Notes under the pieces: model-generated
Databases searched by the model: none
What the model saw: the letters and a program-made list of their open reading frames with translations, nothing else
Told to the model about the DNA's origin: nothing
Program-made: the position numbers and the translations under genes
Shown here: in pieces, positions 60,809 to 64,000 of the stretch
Layout of the letters: every line of letters starts with the position of its first letter
Position numbering within the stretch: the first letter of the stretch is position 1
Assembly: GCF_000559085.1 (NCBI RefSeq)
Contig: NZ_JALN02000001.1
Coordinates: forward strand, 1,426,001-1,490,000
Reading direction: 5' to 3'
Origin: Mycolicibacterium aromaticivorans JS19b1 = JCM 16368
Lineage (GTDB): Bacteria > Actinomycetota > Actinomycetes > Mycobacteriales > Mycobacteriaceae
Length of the DNA stretch: 64,000 nt

Positions 60809-63421
60809 ATGCGGACGGGCTGGCAGCTATTGGAGCGGCCGGCCAAGCACGAGGTCATCAAGGCCGCGCTGGCAGACAGCGAAGCTTCCGGGGTGGTGAT
60901 CACCGGTGCGGCCGGGGTCGGCAAGACGACGTTGGCCCGGTCGGTCACCTCCGCCCTGCCGGGCCGCGCCCGATGGGCCGCCTGCACGACATCGTCGAGC
61001 AGCATCCCGCTTGGCGCGTTCGCGCAATGGGTCACGCCCACCGAAGCGCGGGATCCGATCGAACTGCTGTTCTCGGCGCGCCGGTCCCTGCTGGCCGACG
61101 GTCCGGCGGTGATCGGTGTGGACGACGCACACCTACTCGACCAGCTGTCGGCCACGCTGCTGCACCAGATCGCCGTCGAACGCACCGGATCGATCGTCGC
61201 GACGGTCCGCAGCGGGGAACCCGTCCCCGATTCGGTGATGACCCTGTGGAAAGACGGCTACCTGCACCGCATCGACCTGGAGCCGTTCAGCAGGGAGGAA
61301 TGCATCGCCCTCGTCGAGTCGGTGCTCGGCGGCACCCTGGAGGAGCTCAGCGCCAACGTCATCTGGTCACAGTCGGGCGGCAACCCGCTGTTCCTGCGGC
61401 ACATGGTGGAAACGGCGCTGGAGACCGGCACCCTGAGCGAGGTCAAAGGCGTGTGGCAGTTGCGCGGGGCGACGACGGTGTCGTCCGGTCTCGCGACCCT
61501 GTTGGAAAGCCGCTTCGACCACGCCGACCCCGACGCGGTGACCGCGCTGCGACTGCTGTCGCTGTGCGAGCCGCTGGACCTCGACGCACTGGTGGAACTC
61601 GCCGGTGAGCAGGCGATCGACGCTGCCGAAAAGGCCCAGCTGATCCGGATCGACCGGGACGGCCCTACGCTGGCCGCACGCATCAGCCATCCGCTCTACG
61701 GGGATGTCATCCGGCGGCAGATCGGAACGGCATCGGCGCGGATGCTGCGCGGCCGGATCGTCACCGTGCTCAACCGGCGGAAACCGACATCGGTGGCCGG
61801 GCGGATCAGGCTCGCGGAGCTGTATCTGGACAGCGACCAGACCGCCGACACCGGGCTGCTGGTCGCCGCGGCCAAGGACGCCGTGTCGCTGGCCAACGCA
61901 CCGCTGGGAGAACGGTTGGCGCGCACCGCATTCGAACGCGAAATCGGTATGCGACCCGCGCACCTGCTGTCACGCGCGCTGATGTGGCAGGGCCGGCCGG
62001 TCGAGGCCGACGAGATCTTGGCCCGGTTCGACCCCGACGACCTCGACGAGGGTCAGCTGCTGCTGTGGGGTGTTCCGCGGGCCTCGATCGTGTTCTGGTC
62101 ACTCGGTGAGGTCACGCGCGCCTACGAGGTGATGGAGTTGCTGCGGAGCCGGGTCACCCATCCGGTCCTGCGGCCAATGGTCGACGCGGCCGACGCCGCG
62201 TTCACAATCTTCGAGAACAAGCTGCCCGAAGGTCTGGCCAAGGCCCAGGCGGTGTTGTCCGATCCCGCGGCACCCGAACAGGCGGTCGAGACCGCCGCCT
62301 TCGCGGCCGGGATGGCGATGCCGCTGGCCGGACGCGGCGATGAGTTCACCGCGATCATGGCGCGCTGCTTCGACACCCAGAAGTCGACCGACGGTCTGAT
62401 CCGCATGCTCGCCCGGTATGGCGAGGTGCTCGCGCTGGTGCACACCGGCGAACTCGACAAAGCCGAGATGCACGCCGCGAACTACGCCGAGTTCTCCTCG
62501 TCAGGAGAGTTTCTCGGCTGGGCGATCGCCAAGACGATGTCAGGTTTGGTGGCGACCTACCGGGGCCGGTTCGCCGACGCGATTCCGACACTCGAGCAGG
62601 CGATGGCGGCATTCAACGCGGAGAACTCGCTGCCGTGGCGGTTGCCCGGCCGGCTGTTGCTGGCCCGCGCCTATGCCGGCCTGGGCAGAGCCGATGACGC
62701 CGAGCGGGTACTGGCCGAGGCCGCCGAGCACGTCGGCCCCTCGGTCGCACTGTTCGACCCTCAGGTGTTGGTCAGCAAGGCGTGGATCGCCGCGGCTCGC
62801 GGCGGGGGGCGCCGCGCGGTCGAGCTGTCCCGCGCGGCTGCCGACGTCGCGCACCGCAGCGGGCAGCTGGCGGTGGAGGCCGAGGCATTGCACGATGCGG
62901 CCCGCTTCGGCGACCGCAGGCTCGCGAATCGGCTGCAGTCGCTGGTGGCGGGTGTCGATGGTCCGCTGCCGCAGCTGTATGCCCGTCACGCCGCAGCGGT
63001 GGCGGACTCCGACGGCGACGCGCTGGACGCGGTCAGCCTCGAGTTCGAACGCGCCGGACTGCTGCTGTCGGCCGCCGACGCCGCCGCCCAGGCGGCCGCG
63101 AGCCATAAGCAGCGCCATGACCGCCGCAGGGAGATCGAATCCGTAACGCGGGCAATGTGTTTGGTCGCCACATGCGGAGGCGCCTCCTCCCCCGCCATCC
63201 GGGCCGCGGCGCGACCGCTGCCGGTGACCGCGCGTGAACTCGAGGTCGCCGAGCTGGTTGCGGCCGGGCTGTCGAACCGCGAAATCGCCCATCAGCTGTC
63301 AGTTTCGGTGCGCACCGTGGAGGGACACGTGTACCGGGCATGCCTGAAACTCGGTGTGTCCGATCGCGATGGGCTCGCCGCCATCATCCGACCACGCGGT
63401 ACGCGCGATCCGCAGAGTTGA
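60809..63421 (+). CDS. LuxR-family regulator with AAA/STAND ATPase domain (LAL type)
   Basis: 870 residues. The N-terminal ATPase has Walker A VVITGAAGVGKTTLARSV (near 30-47) and Walker B VIGVDDAHLLDQLS (near 97). A long helical, TPR-like middle part (about 330-780) follows, then a C-terminal LuxR HTH, VTARELEVAELVAAGLSNREIAHQLSVSVRTVEGHVYRACLKLGVSDRDGLAAII. Large regulators of this MalT/LAL class are activated by ATP and an inducer bound to the repeat region. It sits between acrA1 and iunH; its targets are unknown. Confidence 0.9.
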   Translation: MRTGWQLLERPAKHEVIKAALADSEASGVVITGAAGVGKTTLARSVTSALPGRARWAACTTSSSSIPLGAFAQWVTPTEARDPIELLFSARRSLLADGPAVIGVDDAHLLDQLSATLLHQIAVERTGSIVATVRSGEPVPDSVMTLWKDGYLHRIDLEPFSREECIALVESVLGGTLEELSANVIWSQSGGNPLFLRHMVETALETGTLSEVKGVWQLRGATTVSSGLATLLESRFDHADPDAVTALRLLSLCEPLDLDALVELAGEQAIDAAEKAQLIRIDRDGPTLAARISHPLYGDVIRRQIGTASARMLRGRIVTVLNRRKPTSVAGRIRLAELYLDSDQTADTGLLVAAAKDAVSLANAPLGERLARTAFEREIGMRPAHLLSRALMWQGRPVEADEILARFDPDDLDEGQLLLWGVPRASIVFWSLGEVTRAYEVMELLRSRVTHPVLRPMVDAADAAFTIFENKLPEGLAKAQAVLSDPAAPEQAVETAAFAAGMAMPLAGRGDEFTAIMARCFDTQKSTDGLIRMLARYGEVLALVHTGELDKAEMHAANYAEFSSSGEFLGWAIAKTMSGLVATYRGRFADAIPTLEQAMAAFNAENSLPWRLPGRLLLARAYAGLGRADDAERVLAEAAEHVGPSVALFDPQVLVSKAWIAAARGGGRRAVELSRAAADVAHRSGQLAVEAEALHDAARFGDRRLANRLQSLVAGVDGPLPQLYARHAAAVADSDGDALDAVSLEFERAGLLLSAADAAAQAAASHKQRHDRRREIESVTRAMCLVATCGGASSPAIRAAARPLPVTARELEVAELVAAGLSNREIAHQLSVSVRTVEGHVYRACLKLGVSDRDGLAAIIRPRGTRDPQS

Positions 63422-63446
63422 CGCTCGGGCAGGTATCGTTACCGCG

Positions 63447-64000
63447 GTGAGCGTCGGGGATGACCAGCCTACGGCCCTGCCCGTTTTCGCCGATGTGGAC
63501 ACCGGCGTCGACGATGCGATGGCACTGGTGTACCTGCTGGCAAGCGCCGATGCCGACCTCGTCGGCATCGGCGCCACCGGGGGCAATGTCGACGTGGATC
63601 AGGTGTGCCGCAACAACCTCGGGTTACTCGAGCTGTGCGGAGCACCCGAGATCCCGGTGTCCCGGGGCGCCGACCAACCGCTGAGCGCCGCTATGCGCAC
63701 CGCCGAAGACACCCATGGCCCGGCCGGGTTGGGTTATGCCGAATTGCCGCTGCATCACCGCGAACTCACCAGCTATGACTCGGCCGAGGCCTGGGTCCGC
63801 GCCGCGCACGCCCTACCCGGGGAGCTCATCGGTCTGGTCACCGGGCCGATGACCAATCTCGCACTGGCTGTGCGTGATGAACCGAACCTTCCGTCGCTGT
63901 TGCGCCGGCTGGTGATCATGGGCGGGTCGTTCGACTACCGAGGCAACACCACTCCTGTTGCCGAGTGGAACATCAGCGTCGATCCGGAGGCCGCGGCAGA
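63447..64000 (+). CDS. iunH: Inosine-uridine-type nucleoside hydrolase, 5' part (cut by window edge)
   Basis: A GTG at 63447 opens MSVGDDQPTALPVFADVDTGVDDAMALVYLLA, containing the metal-binding DxDxGxDD signature of nucleoside hydrolases. It then shows ATGGNVDVDQVCRNNLGLLELCG and LVTGPMTNLALAV, and LVIMGGSFDYRGNTTPVAEWNISVDPEAA with the NISVDPEA active-site block. It cleaves the N-glycosidic bond of ribonucleosides for base salvage. About 184 residues are visible; the C-terminus is beyond the window. It matches Rv3393 (iunH) in position relative to acrA1. Confidence 0.92.
   Translation, partial: MSVGDDQPTALPVFADVDTGVDDAMALVYLLASADADLVGIGATGGNVDVDQVCRNNLGLLELCGAPEIPVSRGADQPLSAAMRTAEDTHGPAGLGYAELPLHHRELTSYDSAEAWVRAAHALPGELIGLVTGPMTNLALAVRDEPNLPSLLRRLVIMGGSFDYRGNTTPVAEWNISVDPEAAA

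Overview
The window is GC-rich, densely coded actinobacterial chromosome and most likely belongs to a fast-growing mycobacterium (Mycolicibacterium/Mycobacterium). The evidence is the gene content: a monomeric NADP isocitrate dehydrogenase, a SAM-IV riboswitch ahead of metY-metX, folD with DUF3017, an FHA-ABC exporter of the Rv1747 type, MmpS/MmpL, the mfpEDCBA fluoroquinolone-tolerance conservon, an SOS-boxed dnaE2, HelD, lpqD, acrA1 and iunH. The order of the conserved blocks follows the Rv3340-Rv3393 part of the M. tuberculosis map (from memory), interrupted by accessory islands. I see no rRNA, tRNA, insertion sequence, phage or CRISPR array.

Layout. 1-6.9 kb: end of xthA, an alpha/beta hydrolase, icd, then SAM-IV riboswitch-metY-metX-methyltransferase (methionine biosynthesis). 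6.9-9.2 kb: a tandem pair of paralogous PAS-GGDEF diguanylate cyclases. 9.2-11.3 kb: a TetR-monooxygenase operon with a double palindromic operator. 11.4-13.7 kb: a large secreted alpha/beta hydrolase. 13.8-21.2 kb: an acyl-CoA catabolic operon (thiolase, SRPBCC, MaoC, SDR, FadE, FadD) with its TetR. 21.4-25.3 kb: a second small catabolic group (amidohydrolase, 3-hydroxyisobutyrate-dehydrogenase-like reductase, extended SDR) around an XRE/MmyB-like regulator; a shared 21-bp inverted repeat suggests a regulon. 25.4-30.5 kb: DUF3017-folD, an old-yellow-enzyme protein and the FHA-ABC exporter.

30.5-36.9 kb is one giant secreted PGRS-like gene whose C-terminal part contains six near-identical 429-bp tandem units; a 26-codon leader ORF overlaps its start. 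37.2-42.8 kb holds a four-gene translationally coupled operon, mmpS-mmpL-DUF732-DUF5078, with another coupled leader ORF, a perfect 14-bp palindrome, a good sigma-A-like promoter and a divergent TetR. 42.7-47.2 kb is mfpEDCBA. 47.4-49.6 kb: methyltransferase, trmL-like gene, nitroreductase and F420/PPOX protein, the last two sharing a 23-bp bidirectional leaderless promoter. 49.7-55.3 kb: dnaE2 and HelD diverge around an SOS box. 55.3-64 kb: DUF899, VIT1-like transporter, htdY-like hydratase, lpqD, thioesterase, acrA1, a LuxR/AAA regulator and the start of a nucleoside hydrolase.

The most unusual points are the 429-bp repeat protein, the MmpS/MmpL operon carrying two small secreted two-cysteine proteins plus a leader ORF, the inferred XRE regulon, and the riboswitch hairpin that appears to act on both transcription and translation. 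Functions are assigned from motifs and remembered family resemblance; no database search was run.
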